64,000 nt of DNA from Janthinobacterium lividum PAMC 25724 (GTDB lineage: Bacteria > Pseudomonadota > Gammaproteobacteria > Burkholderiales > Burkholderiaceae_D): NCBI GenBank assembly GCA_000242815.2, contig AHHB01000028.1, positions 124,001-188,000 on the forward strand, written 5' to 3'. A program made the position numbers and the translations under genes. Below the pieces are notes generated by a model. The model was given only the letters and a program-made list of their open reading frames with translations. It had not been told where the DNA came from and searched no databases. Every line of letters starts with the position of its first letter. Positions within the stretch are counted from its first letter, which is position 1. Below, one piece after another: positions 40,851-48,047 of this stretch.

Positions 40851-40986
40851 GGACTTCGCCCTGCTTGCCGATGTTGAACGAGGCGACGGGGCGGTGATAG
40901 CCCATCACCCGGGTCCAGATTTCGCAGCGCTGGCGTTCGCTGTCGAGCAGGCTGATGGCGGGAGTGAAGTCGGGACGTGTATTCAT
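40786..40986 (-). CDS. Separate glycyl-radical domain protein of class III ribonucleotide reductase (66 aa)
   Basis: The 66-residue product carries CEIWTRVMGYHRPV, containing the RVxGY glycyl radical motif (as in RVSGY of pyruvate formate-lyase), followed by SFNIGKQGE. In most NrdD proteins this segment is the C-terminus of the large chain; here it is its own gene. Its ATG (40986) overlaps the NrdD stop TGA in ATGA and has its own ribosome-binding site (GAGGAAACGCC), so the two are probably translationally coupled. It should complete the active site by non-covalent docking. Confidence 0.82.
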   Translation of the reverse strand: MNTRPDFTPAISLLDSERQRCEIWTRVMGYHRPVASFNIGKQGEVHERQYFTQASARLDQPARDGS

Positions 40987-42731
40987 GGCGTTTCCTCGAG
41001 TGATGCAGCAGGGTGGGCTTGCTTGCGGGCGATCAGCTCCGCGTCGCAGGTGGGGCAGAATGTATGTTTGCCGGCCAGGTAGCCGTGGCGTGGGCAGATG
41101 GAAAACGTGGGCGTGAGCGTGATGTAGGGCAGCGAAAAGCGGCTCAGGGCGCGCTTTACCAGCTCGCGGCAGGCGTTGGCGTCCGAGAGCGCTTCCGTCA
41201 TGTACAGGTGCAGTACCGTGCCGCCCGTATATTTGCGCTGCAGTGTGTCCTGCATGGCCAAAGCCTCGAACGGGTCGTCCGTGTAGCCCACGGGCAGCTG
41301 CGACGAGTTCGTGTAATACGGCTGCTCGGGCGTGCCCGCCTGCACGATGGCCGGATAGCGTTTGCGGTCTTCGCGGGCAAAGCGGTACGTGGTGCCCTCG
41401 GCCGGTGTCGCTTCCAGGTTGTACATGTGGCCCGTCTCTTCCTGGAATGCCACCATGCGGGCGCGCACATGGTCGAGCAGGCGTACGGCCAGCGCATGGC
41501 CTTGTGGCGTCGTGATGTCATACGCGTCGCTGCTGAAATTGCGGATCATCTCGTTGATGCCATTGACCCCCAGCGTGGAAAAGTGGTTGCGCAGGGTGCC
41601 CAGGTAGCGCTGCGTGTAGGGGAACAAGCCTTGCTGCATCAGGTCCTCGATGGTGCGGCGCTTGATTTCCAGGCTTTTCTTGCCCAGTTCCAGCAGGCGG
41701 TCCAGGTCAGCCAGCAGCGCCACTTCATCGCCGCGCCACAGGTGGCCCAGGCGCGCGCAGTTGATGGTCACCACGCCCAGGGAACCGGTCTGCTCGGCGG
41801 AGCCGAACAGGCCATTGCCCCGCTTAAGCAGCTCGCGCAAGTCCAGTTGCAATCGGCAGCACATGGAGCGGATCATGTTCGGCTTGAGTTCCGAATTGAT
41901 GAAATTCTGGAAGTAGGGCAAGCCGTAGCGTGCCGTCATTTCGAACAGCCGTTCTGCATTCTCGCTATGCCAGTCGAAGTCCTCGGTAATGTTATAGGTG
42001 GGGATGGGAAAGGTGAAGACGCGGCCCTTGGCGTCGCCCGCCATCATGATCTCGATATACGCGCGGTTGATCATGTCCATCTCCGCCTGCAGCTCGCCAT
42101 AGCTGAAGTCCATCTCCTGGCCGGCGATGACGGGAATCTGCTGGCGCAGGTCGTCCGGGCAAACCCAGTCAAAAGTGAGGTTGGTAAACGGCGTCTGCGT
42201 GCCCCAGCGCGATGGCACGTTGAGGTTGAAGATCAGCTCCTGCATGCATTGGCGCACGTCTTCGTAGCGCAGGCCATCGTTGCGGATGTAGGGTGCCATA
42301 TAAGTGTCGAAGGAGCTGAACGCCTGCGCGCCGGCCCATTCGTTTTGCAGGGTGCCGAGGAAATTGACGATCTGGCCGACAGCGCTCGACATGTGTTTCG
42401 GCGGGCCTGACTCAACTTTTCCTGGTACACCGTTCAAGCCTTCATGCAGCAGGGTACGCAGCGACCAGCCGGCGCAATAGCCGGCCAGCATGTCGAGGTC
42501 GTGGATGTGCAGCGCCGCTTCGCGGTGCGCCGCGCCCACTTCCGGCGGATACACCTGGTCCAGCCAGTAGTTGGCGATGACCTTGCCCGACACATTGAGG
42601 ATCAGGCCACCGAGGGAGTATCCCTGGTTAGCGTTGGCGTTGACGCGCCAGTCGCGCCGCTCCAGGTATTCATTGATGGACGCGGCGACATCGACCTGGC
42701 CGCGTGTGGGGGAAACTGCATTTGTCACCAT
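40983..42731 (-). CDS. nrdD: Anaerobic ribonucleoside-triphosphate reductase large chain lacking the radical domain
   Basis: ATG at 42731 with GGAGG 5 bases upstream is chosen over 42797. The 582-residue product has the class III reductase fold, including RSMCCRLQLDLRELLKRGNGLFGSAEQTGSLGVVTINCARL and NGINEMI. It ends with the zinc-binding CPRHGYLAGKHTFCPTCDAEL but has no RVxGY, because that motif is in the next gene. It reduces NTPs to dNTPs without oxygen. Two NrdR-like boxes and an FNR-like site lie upstream. Confidence 0.92.
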   Translation of the reverse strand: MVTNAVSPTRGQVDVAASINEYLERRDWRVNANANQGYSLGGLILNVSGKVIANYWLDQVYPPEVGAAHREAALHIHDLDMLAGYCAGWSLRTLLHEGLNGVPGKVESGPPKHMSSAVGQIVNFLGTLQNEWAGAQAFSSFDTYMAPYIRNDGLRYEDVRQCMQELIFNLNVPSRWGTQTPFTNLTFDWVCPDDLRQQIPVIAGQEMDFSYGELQAEMDMINRAYIEIMMAGDAKGRVFTFPIPTYNITEDFDWHSENAERLFEMTARYGLPYFQNFINSELKPNMIRSMCCRLQLDLRELLKRGNGLFGSAEQTGSLGVVTINCARLGHLWRGDEVALLADLDRLLELGKKSLEIKRRTIEDLMQQGLFPYTQRYLGTLRNHFSTLGVNGINEMIRNFSSDAYDITTPQGHALAVRLLDHVRARMVAFQEETGHMYNLEATPAEGTTYRFAREDRKRYPAIVQAGTPEQPYYTNSSQLPVGYTDDPFEALAMQDTLQRKYTGGTVLHLYMTEALSDANACRELVKRALSRFSLPYITLTPTFSICPRHGYLAGKHTFCPTCDAELIARKQAHPAASLEETP

Positions 42732-42745
42732 GGAACCTCCAATAA

Positions 42746-42791
42746 ACACAACATACGGTGTTTTTTGAAGACTATCGACTAAATGTAGTGA
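42746..42791 (-). promoter_or_regulatory. Pair of NrdR-like boxes upstream of nrdD
   Basis: Box 1 (42746-42761, ACACAACATACGGTGT) matches the 16-bp NrdR consensus acaCwAtATaTwGtgt at 13 positions. Box 2 (42776-42791, CGACTAAATGTAGTGA) matches at 11. Their 30-base spacing, about three helical turns, is near the usual NrdR box spacing. NrdR represses reductase genes when dATP is abundant. Confidence 0.55.
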
Positions 42792-42825
42792 TGTCAAAGG
42801 TGGCGTGCAAGCGCTGTGCGTATCC

Positions 42826-42839
42826 TTGATCCAGGTGAA
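42826..42839 (-). promoter_or_regulatory. FNR/ANR-like site upstream of nrdD
   Basis: On the minus strand the site reads TTCACctggATCAA. One half matches the TTGATnnnnATCAA consensus exactly and the other at three of five bases. The same TTCACctg-ATCAA is found before ubiU. Location about 95-108 bases upstream of the nrdD start. Confidence 0.42.
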
Positions 42840-42845
42840 AAAACC

Positions 42846-43025
42846 ACCTCAGGCGGTAATGCCGTTCAGTTAAGGATTTTGGCGTGATTTATGAGTGCCA
42901 GTAAATTCGCTAACCCCAGAGGCAAAGAGTTGGGGTCGGACCCTCAGGGCCCGACCCCTGTCCTGGTTCTTGGGCTAAAAATAGCATCACTAACACACTA
43001 ACTGAACGGCATTACGCCTCAGGCG
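42846..43025. mobile_element. 161-bp MITE-like element with 17-bp inverted ends and a 9-bp target duplication
   Basis: The element core (42855-43015) begins GTAATGCCGTTCAGTTA and ends with its exact reverse complement (42999-43015). CCTCAGGCG occurs on both sides (42846-42854 and 43017-43025), with one extra G on the right. There is no coding sequence. A palindrome of the GGGGTCGG family lies inside. The flanks rejoin into a perfect hairpin terminator for the gene at 43019, so insertion split it. Confidence 0.72.
42932..42958. repeat. 27-bp palindrome of the GGGGTCGG...CCGACCCC family, copy 1
   Basis: GGGGTCGG (42932-42939) and CCGACCCC (42951-42958) frame ACCCTCAGGGC. It lies inside the MITE-like element. 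A second copy at 56382-56408 differs by one base, so this is a dispersed REP-type repeat. Confidence 0.7.
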
Positions 43026-43246
43026 GTTTTGTTCCAGCGCGTTTCGCGCAGGACCAGCCAGCTCGCGCAAAAGAAGGCGGCGATGCTGGTGACAGAGGTG
43101 GGCAGCACCCGGGCGCAGATTTCCAGCGGCGTATAGGTGCTCCAGCTGGCCATGCGCGCCTCGAAGATGGCGACCTGATGCAACTGCGGCCGTTGGCGGC
43201 GCGCGAACACGGTCAGCAGGAAAATCAGCAGCGCTTTGCGGGGCAT
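43019..43246 (-). CDS. Small membrane protein of unknown function (75 aa)
   Basis: ATG at 43246 has a GAAGG site 6 bases upstream. The 75-residue product has hydrophobic segments at about residues 4-15 and 43-65 (ICARVLPTSVTSIAAFFCASWLVL) with a charged Arg-rich stretch between. It ends in TGA inside what was probably a hairpin terminator. The gene lies between the MITE-like element and ubiU, divergent from ubiU. No family recognised. Confidence 0.55.
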   Translation of the reverse strand: MPRKALLIFLLTVFARRQRPQLHQVAIFEARMASWSTYTPLEICARVLPTSVTSIAAFFCASWLVLRETRWNKTA

Positions 43247-43330
43247 GGTGGGCCTTCAAACAGGAGGAAAGATGGGCATTTTACAGCCAGGTCAAGCAAG
43301 TTGAAGGTGCGCCAGCCATGCATGTATTCC

Positions 43331-43373
43331 TTCACCTGCATCAACGACTGGGCAGCATGGGCGGGGCTATAGT
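43331..43373 (+). promoter_or_regulatory. FNR-like site and -10 element of the ubiU promoter
   Basis: TTCACctgcATCAA (43331-43344) resembles the FNR/ANR site (right half exact). A -10 element TATAGT lies at 43368-43373. If transcription starts about 43379, the site is centred at -41.5, the standard class II activator position. Confidence 0.48.
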
Positions 43374-43406
43374 GTGCACCTGAGCCGATACAGGACTGAG
43401 AACAGC

Positions 43407-44444
43407 ATGATGCTTGAAGCAACCACCGCCCCCTGCGTAGCCGGACCATTGGAACTGGTTTGCCCTGCCGGCAGCTTGCCCGCCCTGAAAGCGGCCGTCG
43501 ATAATGGCGCCGACACCGTTTATCTGGGCTTTCGCGACGCCACCAATGCGCGCAATTTCGCCGGCCTCAACTTCGACGAGAAGGCCATCGCCGAGGGGGT
43601 GCGCTACGCCCACCAGTACGGACGCAAGGTGCTGCTGGCACTAAATACCTATCCGCAGGCGCATAACTGGGCCGTGTGGCGCAGCGCCATCGACCGCGCC
43701 GCCGCGTCGGGCATCGACGCCATAATCGTCGCCGATCCAGGTCTGATGGCCTACGCCGCCCAGCACCAGCCGCAGCTGCGCCTGCACCTGTCGGTGCAGG
43801 GCTCGGCCACGAATTATGAAGCCATCAACTTCTATCACGAACACTTCGGCATCTCCCGCGCCGTGCTGCCGCGCGTGCTGTCGATGGCGCAGGTGGAACA
43901 ACTGATCAGCAAGACCGCGGTGGAGATCGAGGTGTTCGGCTTCGGCAGCTTGTGCGTCATGGTCGAAGGGCGCTGCGCACTGTCGTCGTATGCGACGGGC
44001 GAGGCGCCGAACACCCACGGCGTATGCTCGCCAGCGAAGGCCGTGCGCTGGCTGGAAACACCGAACGGTCTGGAGTCGCGCTTGAACGGCGTGCTGATCG
44101 AGCGCTACGCACCGGCTGAAAACGCCAGCTATCCGACTCTGTGCAAGGGGCGTTTCGACGTCAATGGCGAAGTGTATTACGCGATCGAGGAGCCGGCCAG
44201 CTTGAATACCCTGGCGCTGCTGCCGCAACTGATCGCCATGGGCGTGCGTGCCGTGAAAATCGAAGGGCGCCAGCGCAGTCCCGCCTACGTGGCGCAGGTG
44301 ACGCGCGTGTGGCGTGAAGCGATTGACGCCTGCCGAGAAGGTCATCCGCGCTACGCCGTCAAGCCGGCCTGGATGGCGGCCATGGACAAGCTGGCCGAGG
44401 GTCAGCAGCACACTCTGGGCGCTTACCATCGCTCCTGGAAATAG
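43407..44444 (+). CDS. ubiU: Oxygen-independent ubiquinone hydroxylase subunit UbiU (U32 family)
   Basis: ATG at 43407 (a second ATG at 43410) gives 345 residues. It is a U32 peptidase-family protein with the 4Fe-4S ligands of UbiU: C in [15 protein letters not shown], then HGVCSP, and a fourth Cys in YPTLCKGRF. With UbiV it hydroxylates ubiquinone precursors without O2, using prephenate as donor in E. coli. It is followed by ubiV and ubiT with the same orientation. A likely FNR-type promoter lies upstream. Confidence 0.93.
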   Translation: MMLEATTAPCVAGPLELVCPAGSLPALKAAVDNGADTVYLGFRDATNARNFAGLNFDEKAIAEGVRYAHQYGRKVLLALNTYPQAHNWAVWRSAIDRAAASGIDAIIVADPGLMAYAAQHQPQLRLHLSVQGSATNYEAINFYHEHFGISRAVLPRVLSMAQVEQLISKTAVEIEVFGFGSLCVMVEGRCALSSYATGEAPNTHGVCSPAKAVRWLETPNGLESRLNGVLIERYAPAENASYPTLCKGRFDVNGEVYYAIEEPASLNTLALLPQLIAMGVRAVKIEGRQRSPAYVAQVTRVWREAIDACREGHPRYAVKPAWMAAMDKLAEGQQHTLGAYHRSWK

Positions 44445-44534
44445 CAAAACCTGCCGCGCATCCCGGGGCGCGGCCCCGTGCTCAAGCACGGCTGCGCTTC
44501 TCGGCCTCGCTGCGAGCCGCTCGCTACGGTTTTG
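44445..44534. repeat. 90-bp palindromic dispersed repeat between ubiU and ubiV
   Basis: The element starts CAAAACCTGCCGCGC and ends GAGCCGCTCGCTACGGTTTTG, with inverted ends CAAAACC / GGTTTTG. Its reverse complement shares CAAAACCGTAGCGAGCGG, GGCCGAGAAGCGCA and AGGTTTTG with the element at 51420. It lies directly after the ubiU stop codon. Confidence 0.65.
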
Positions 44535-44559
44535 TAACTTAAAAGATACTGGAAAAGGC

Positions 44560-45456
44560 ATGCTGAAACTCTCTTTGGGCCCTTTGCTGTACTACTGGCC
44601 GCGCGCCACCGTCTTCGAGTTTTACCAACAGATCGCCGGCAGCGCCGTCGATATCGTGTATCTGGGCGAAACCGTATGCTCGCGCAGGCACGAGCTGCGC
44701 CTGGCCGACTGGCTCGATATCGCCGACATGCTTGCTGCAAGCGGCAAGGAAGTGGTGTTGTCGACGCAAGCGCTGATCGAGGCGGGCAGCGAACTGGCGA
44801 TCCTGCGCCGCATCACGGGCAATGGCCGCTATGCGGTCGAGGCGAATGACATGGGCGCTGTGCACTGCATGCAAAAGGATGTCTCCTTTGTCGCTGGCCC
44901 TCACCTGAACCTGTTCAATGGCCCCAGCCTGCAACTGCTGGCGCGCTTGGGTGCGCGGCGCTGGGTGATGCCGCTGGAAATGGGACGGGTGGCACTGGCC
45001 GAGATGCAGCGCCAGAAACCGCAAGGGCTGGAGACGGAAGTATTCGCCTACGGCCGCATGCCGCTGGCGTTTTCCGCGCGCTGCTTCACGGCGCGTAACC
45101 GCAACCTGCCGAAGGACGATTGCGGTTATAGCTGCCTGGAAGAGCCGGACGGGCTGCTGCTGCGCACGCGCGATGAGGTGCCATTCCTCGTGCTCAATGG
45201 CACGCAGACGCAGTCGGCGCTGGTCTATAACCTGGTGCGCGAACTCGACGTCATGCGCGACATGGGCGTGGCGGTGGTGCGCATCAGCCCACAGGCCATG
45301 CATACGCAACAAGTCATCGCCATTTTCGACCGGGCGCGCCGCGGCCAGGTCAGCGGCGTCGGCGCCCAGGCCCAGCTGGCTGCCTGCCAGCCGGCCGCCG
45401 CCTGCGACGGCTATTGGCACGGTCAGCCCGGCATGGAACTACACGCCGCTCATTGA
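44560..45456 (+). CDS. ubiV: Oxygen-independent ubiquinone hydroxylase subunit UbiV (U32 family)
   Basis: ATG at 44560 follows GGAAAAGG and is preferred to an in-frame start at 44314 that would overlap ubiU. The 298-residue product has 4Fe-4S Cys in [12 protein letters not shown] and in the [22 protein letters not shown] cluster, as in UbiV. It forms a complex with UbiU. The preceding palindromic repeat separates the two genes by 115 bases. The following ubiT starts 20 bases after its stop. Confidence 0.92.
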   Translation: MLKLSLGPLLYYWPRATVFEFYQQIAGSAVDIVYLGETVCSRRHELRLADWLDIADMLAASGKEVVLSTQALIEAGSELAILRRITGNGRYAVEANDMGAVHCMQKDVSFVAGPHLNLFNGPSLQLLARLGARRWVMPLEMGRVALAEMQRQKPQGLETEVFAYGRMPLAFSARCFTARNRNLPKDDCGYSCLEEPDGLLLRTRDEVPFLVLNGTQTQSALVYNLVRELDVMRDMGVAVVRISPQAMHTQQVIAIFDRARRGQVSGVGAQAQLAACQPAAACDGYWHGQPGMELHAAH

Positions 45457-45476
45457 ACGCATCGAAAGGAAGCACC

Positions 45477-46025
45477 ATGCAAGATCAACTGGAAAGGTTG
45501 CCGGTCCCGGTTCCGGTCCCTGCCAAGCCCGTGACGAGCAAGCCTGCCGCCGCGTACCCCGCGTACCGGCTGCCCGAACCGCTGGCCGAATTGCTGTCCA
45601 AGCTACCGTCGTATCCCGCCTCCTGGCTGTTCGTGCAAGGGTTGAATCGCTTGCTGGCACCGCAATTGCCCGACGACGTGCGGCGCAGCCTGGAAGGGCG
45701 CAGCCTGCGCCTGCGCTTGCTCGATGCGGGCATCGCCTTCGATTTCGAGTGGCAGGGCACAGTGTTCGTGGCCGAACGTTATGCCGACGTGCCGCACTTG
45801 TGCATCGCCGCCAGCGTGCATGACCTGATGCTGCTGGCACGGCGCCAGGAAGATCCGGACACCCTGTTCTTCAGCCGTCGCTTGAGCCTGGAAGGCGATA
45901 CCGAACTGGGCCTGCTGTTCAAGAACACGCTCGATGCCATCGCGCTGCCGCCGTTCGACTTGCAGGCGCTGAGACCGCGCCGCGTGCTGGCGTATCTGTG
46001 CGACCTGGCGGCGCGGGAAGGCTGA
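45477..46025 (+). CDS. ubiT: Ubiquinone biosynthesis accessory factor UbiT (SCP2 domain)
   Basis: ATG at 45477 with an AAGGAAG site is chosen over the in-frame start at 45414 within ubiV. The 182-residue product has an SCP2 sterol-carrier-like lipid-binding fold (LRLLDAGIAFDFEWQGTVFV; SLEGDTELGLLFKNTLDAI). UbiT binds isoprenoid quinone intermediates and supports anaerobic ubiquinone synthesis with UbiU and UbiV. A short Pro/Val-rich N-terminal stretch (LPVPVPVPAKPV) is unusual. Together ubiUVT form a full O2-independent set. Confidence 0.9.
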   Translation: MQDQLERLPVPVPVPAKPVTSKPAAAYPAYRLPEPLAELLSKLPSYPASWLFVQGLNRLLAPQLPDDVRRSLEGRSLRLRLLDAGIAFDFEWQGTVFVAERYADVPHLCIAASVHDLMLLARRQEDPDTLFFSRRLSLEGDTELGLLFKNTLDAIALPPFDLQALRPRRVLAYLCDLAAREG

Positions 46026-46069
46026 GCGTAGAAGGGGGGAGGCGCGCGCAGAAGGGCTCGACTCGGCGT

Positions 46070-46333
46070 TCAGTGACGGCATTGGCCGCAGGCGCCGCTG
46101 CAGGACGGCAGTTGTTTCTCATCGGAGGCCTCGGCCATGAAGCCGGCGTCGTTAATGGCCACCAGCAGGCGTTCTTGCGTGGCTTGCCGTTCGTCAAATT
46201 GTACCGTGGCGCCTTGGCGCGCCAGCGAGACGCACACGGTGGCCACGCCCGTGACCGCTTCGAGCGCGCCCGTCAGCCTGTCGGCGCAGCCTTCGTGATC
46301 CATACCAATAATATTCAAGCGCGCTGTCTGCAT
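46070..46333 (-). CDS. Heavy-metal-associated (HMA) domain protein with altered metal site
   Basis: ATG at 46333 with a GAGGAAG site gives 87 residues. The HMA ferredoxin-like fold is clear (ARLNIIGMDHEGCADRL ... GVATVCVSLARQGATVQFDERQAT), but the usual GMxCxxC reads GMDHEGC: the first Cys is replaced by His. The C-terminus adds CSGACGQCRH, which could supply extra Cys ligands. It may be a copper- or zinc-handling chaperone. The metal is not certain. It is convergent with ubiT and stands alone. Confidence 0.75.
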   Translation of the reverse strand: MQTARLNIIGMDHEGCADRLTGALEAVTGVATVCVSLARQGATVQFDERQATQERLLVAINDAGFMAEASDEKQLPSCSGACGQCRH

Positions 46334-46634
46334 GGCTTCCTCTTGTTTTTAAATAAATAAACAGCGTAGGCGAGGACTGCACATGCCGTCCAGAGCCGCA
46401 CGCAAGATTTATAATCTTTTTGCGTTTTTATTGAGCTCGATTAATTGACGCCTTCTCGCGCAGCCTGAAAAATATTGCCTTTTATGCACGCTTGCGCTAC
46501 TCGATGCGATTTGCGTGCCAGCCACATCAGGCAATAGTGCAGGCTGCAATAGACATCCGTGGATATAATTGTTATTGTGAAAGTATAAACATGGCAAGCC
46601 CGTGCTTTCCCCTCATTCACTGACTGGACGCTAC
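46334..46634. other. Intergenic region with a promoter-like -10 element
   Basis: No gene is convincing in these 301 bases; a 62-codon minus-strand frame (46409-46597) has no ribosome-binding site or family. A consensus TATAAT (46564-46569) lies about 70 bases before the outer-membrane protein gene and is probably its promoter; the -35 match is weak. T-rich runs at about 46414-46432 may end the HMA gene transcript's antisense side. Nothing else was recognised. Confidence 0.5.
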
Positions 46635-48047
46635 ATGGGTATATTGCAAGGGCATTTATTATTGCTGGCCAGCGCGCTGGGTGCGGCGATGCCCGCGCAG
46701 GCACAGCTGCCAGCGGGCGCACCGTTGAGCTTTGACGAAGCGCTGCAGCAAGCAGCAAAGGTTTCGGGCACCGTGCAGGGCGCGGCGCTCGACGTGCGCG
46801 CGAAAACATTAAAGGCCGAAGCGCTGTCCAATATCGACGGTCCCTCCGTCGATTTGACGGCATTTCGCGGTCGCTTGTCGACGGACTTCAATATTGATAC
46901 CAGCGGCTTGGTGGGCGGCATCGAAGCGGTGCTGCCGCCAATGCCCGGCTTGCCCACGCCGCATATCCCCAATTCCCTCAACCGCGCAGTGGTGACGGAT
47001 CTGACCTCGTTCGGCTTGCTGGGCATGTGGCCCATCTACACTGGCGGGCGCCTCGATGCCGTCAAGGGCCTCGCTTCCAGCCAGACGCTGGCCGCGCAAG
47101 CGGAGCGCACGGAAGCGGAAGAACAGTTGGCCACCCTGGTGGCGCAGCGCTATTTCCAGTTGCTGCTGGCCAAGCGAGTGGTGGCCGTGCGGGCCGAAGT
47201 GACGGTCGGCGTGACGCAACACCAGCGTGACGCGGCCAGGCTGGAAAAGGGCGGCCTGATTTCGCGTGCGCAACGCCTGCGCGCCGACGTGGCCTTGGAC
47301 AGCGCTCGCAGCGATGAAGCGCAGGCGCGCAGCGACGCGGAAATCGCGCAAGTAGCGCTAGCCCGTTTGCTCGCCGTCAACACGCTAGTGCGGCCCAGCA
47401 CGCCGTTGTTCGTCAACAGCTTGCCGGTCGGGAGCTTGCAATCGTTCATTAGCACGGGCATGCGCGAAAATGCGAACTGGAAAAAAATCGACAGCAAGCG
47501 CGTGCAGGCTGAGCAAGCCTTGAAGCTGCACGGCAAGCAATACGCGCCCACCGTGTTTGCCATCGGTAACTACAATCTAAATCGCGGCCAGATGGTGCGC
47601 TCGAACTGGGCCATCGGCCTGGCCGTATCCGTGCCGCTGGTGCACCGCATCAATACGGGCAAGATGATCGCCGCCGCCAAGCTCGACCAGGAGCGGGTGG
47701 AAGTGGTGGCGCGCCAGGCCGAGCGCGACATTCCCACCCTGATCGAGAAAAACTGGCGCGCGCTGGAAAACGCGCGTATCCAATACCTGTCCACGGCCTC
47801 GTCGGTGGAGCTGGCGCGTGAAAATATCCGTTTGCAAACAGTAGCGTTCCAACAAGGACAAGTGACGTCGCTGGAAGTGGTCGACGCGCGCCTGAACCTG
47901 GCCAAGGTGGAAACTCAACGCGCGCAGACGGCCTATCACTATGTGATGGGGCTGGCGCAATTGCTCGAAGCGACGGGCGAGACGCAGCGCCTGGGCAGCC
48001 TGGCCGCCGCGGCCGATATCCAATTACCTGTGGACAAAGAACAATGA
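46635..48047 (+). CDS. TolC-family outer membrane efflux protein
   Basis: ATG at 46635 starts a signal peptide (MGILQGHLLLLASALGAAMPAQA); GTG 46602 is an upstream alternative. The 470-residue protein has the helical outer membrane factor layout (ALQQAAKVSGTVQGAALDVRAKTLKAEAL; YFQLLLAKRVVAVRAEV; NIRLQTVAFQQGQVTSLEVVDARLNLAKVETQRAQTAYHY). It gives the outer-membrane channel for the HlyD and permease genes that follow. It overlaps the HlyD gene in ATGA, so the operon starts here. Confidence 0.88.
   Translation: MGILQGHLLLLASALGAAMPAQAQLPAGAPLSFDEALQQAAKVSGTVQGAALDVRAKTLKAEALSNIDGPSVDLTAFRGRLSTDFNIDTSGLVGGIEAVLPPMPGLPTPHIPNSLNRAVVTDLTSFGLLGMWPIYTGGRLDAVKGLASSQTLAAQAERTEAEEQLATLVAQRYFQLLLAKRVVAVRAEVTVGVTQHQRDAARLEKGGLISRAQRLRADVALDSARSDEAQARSDAEIAQVALARLLAVNTLVRPSTPLFVNSLPVGSLQSFISTGMRENANWKKIDSKRVQAEQALKLHGKQYAPTVFAIGNYNLNRGQMVRSNWAIGLAVSVPLVHRINTGKMIAAAKLDQERVEVVARQAERDIPTLIEKNWRALENARIQYLSTASSVELARENIRLQTVAFQQGQVTSLEVVDARLNLAKVETQRAQTAYHYVMGLAQLLEATGETQRLGSLAAAADIQLPVDKEQ

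Noticed and set aside
41013-42410. 465-codon plus-strand ORF opposite nrdD
   Set aside because: Antisense shadow of a conserved reductase gene.
46409-46597. 62-codon minus-strand ORF upstream of the TolC-like gene
   Set aside because: No ribosome-binding site and no conserved features; the region reads better as a promoter.
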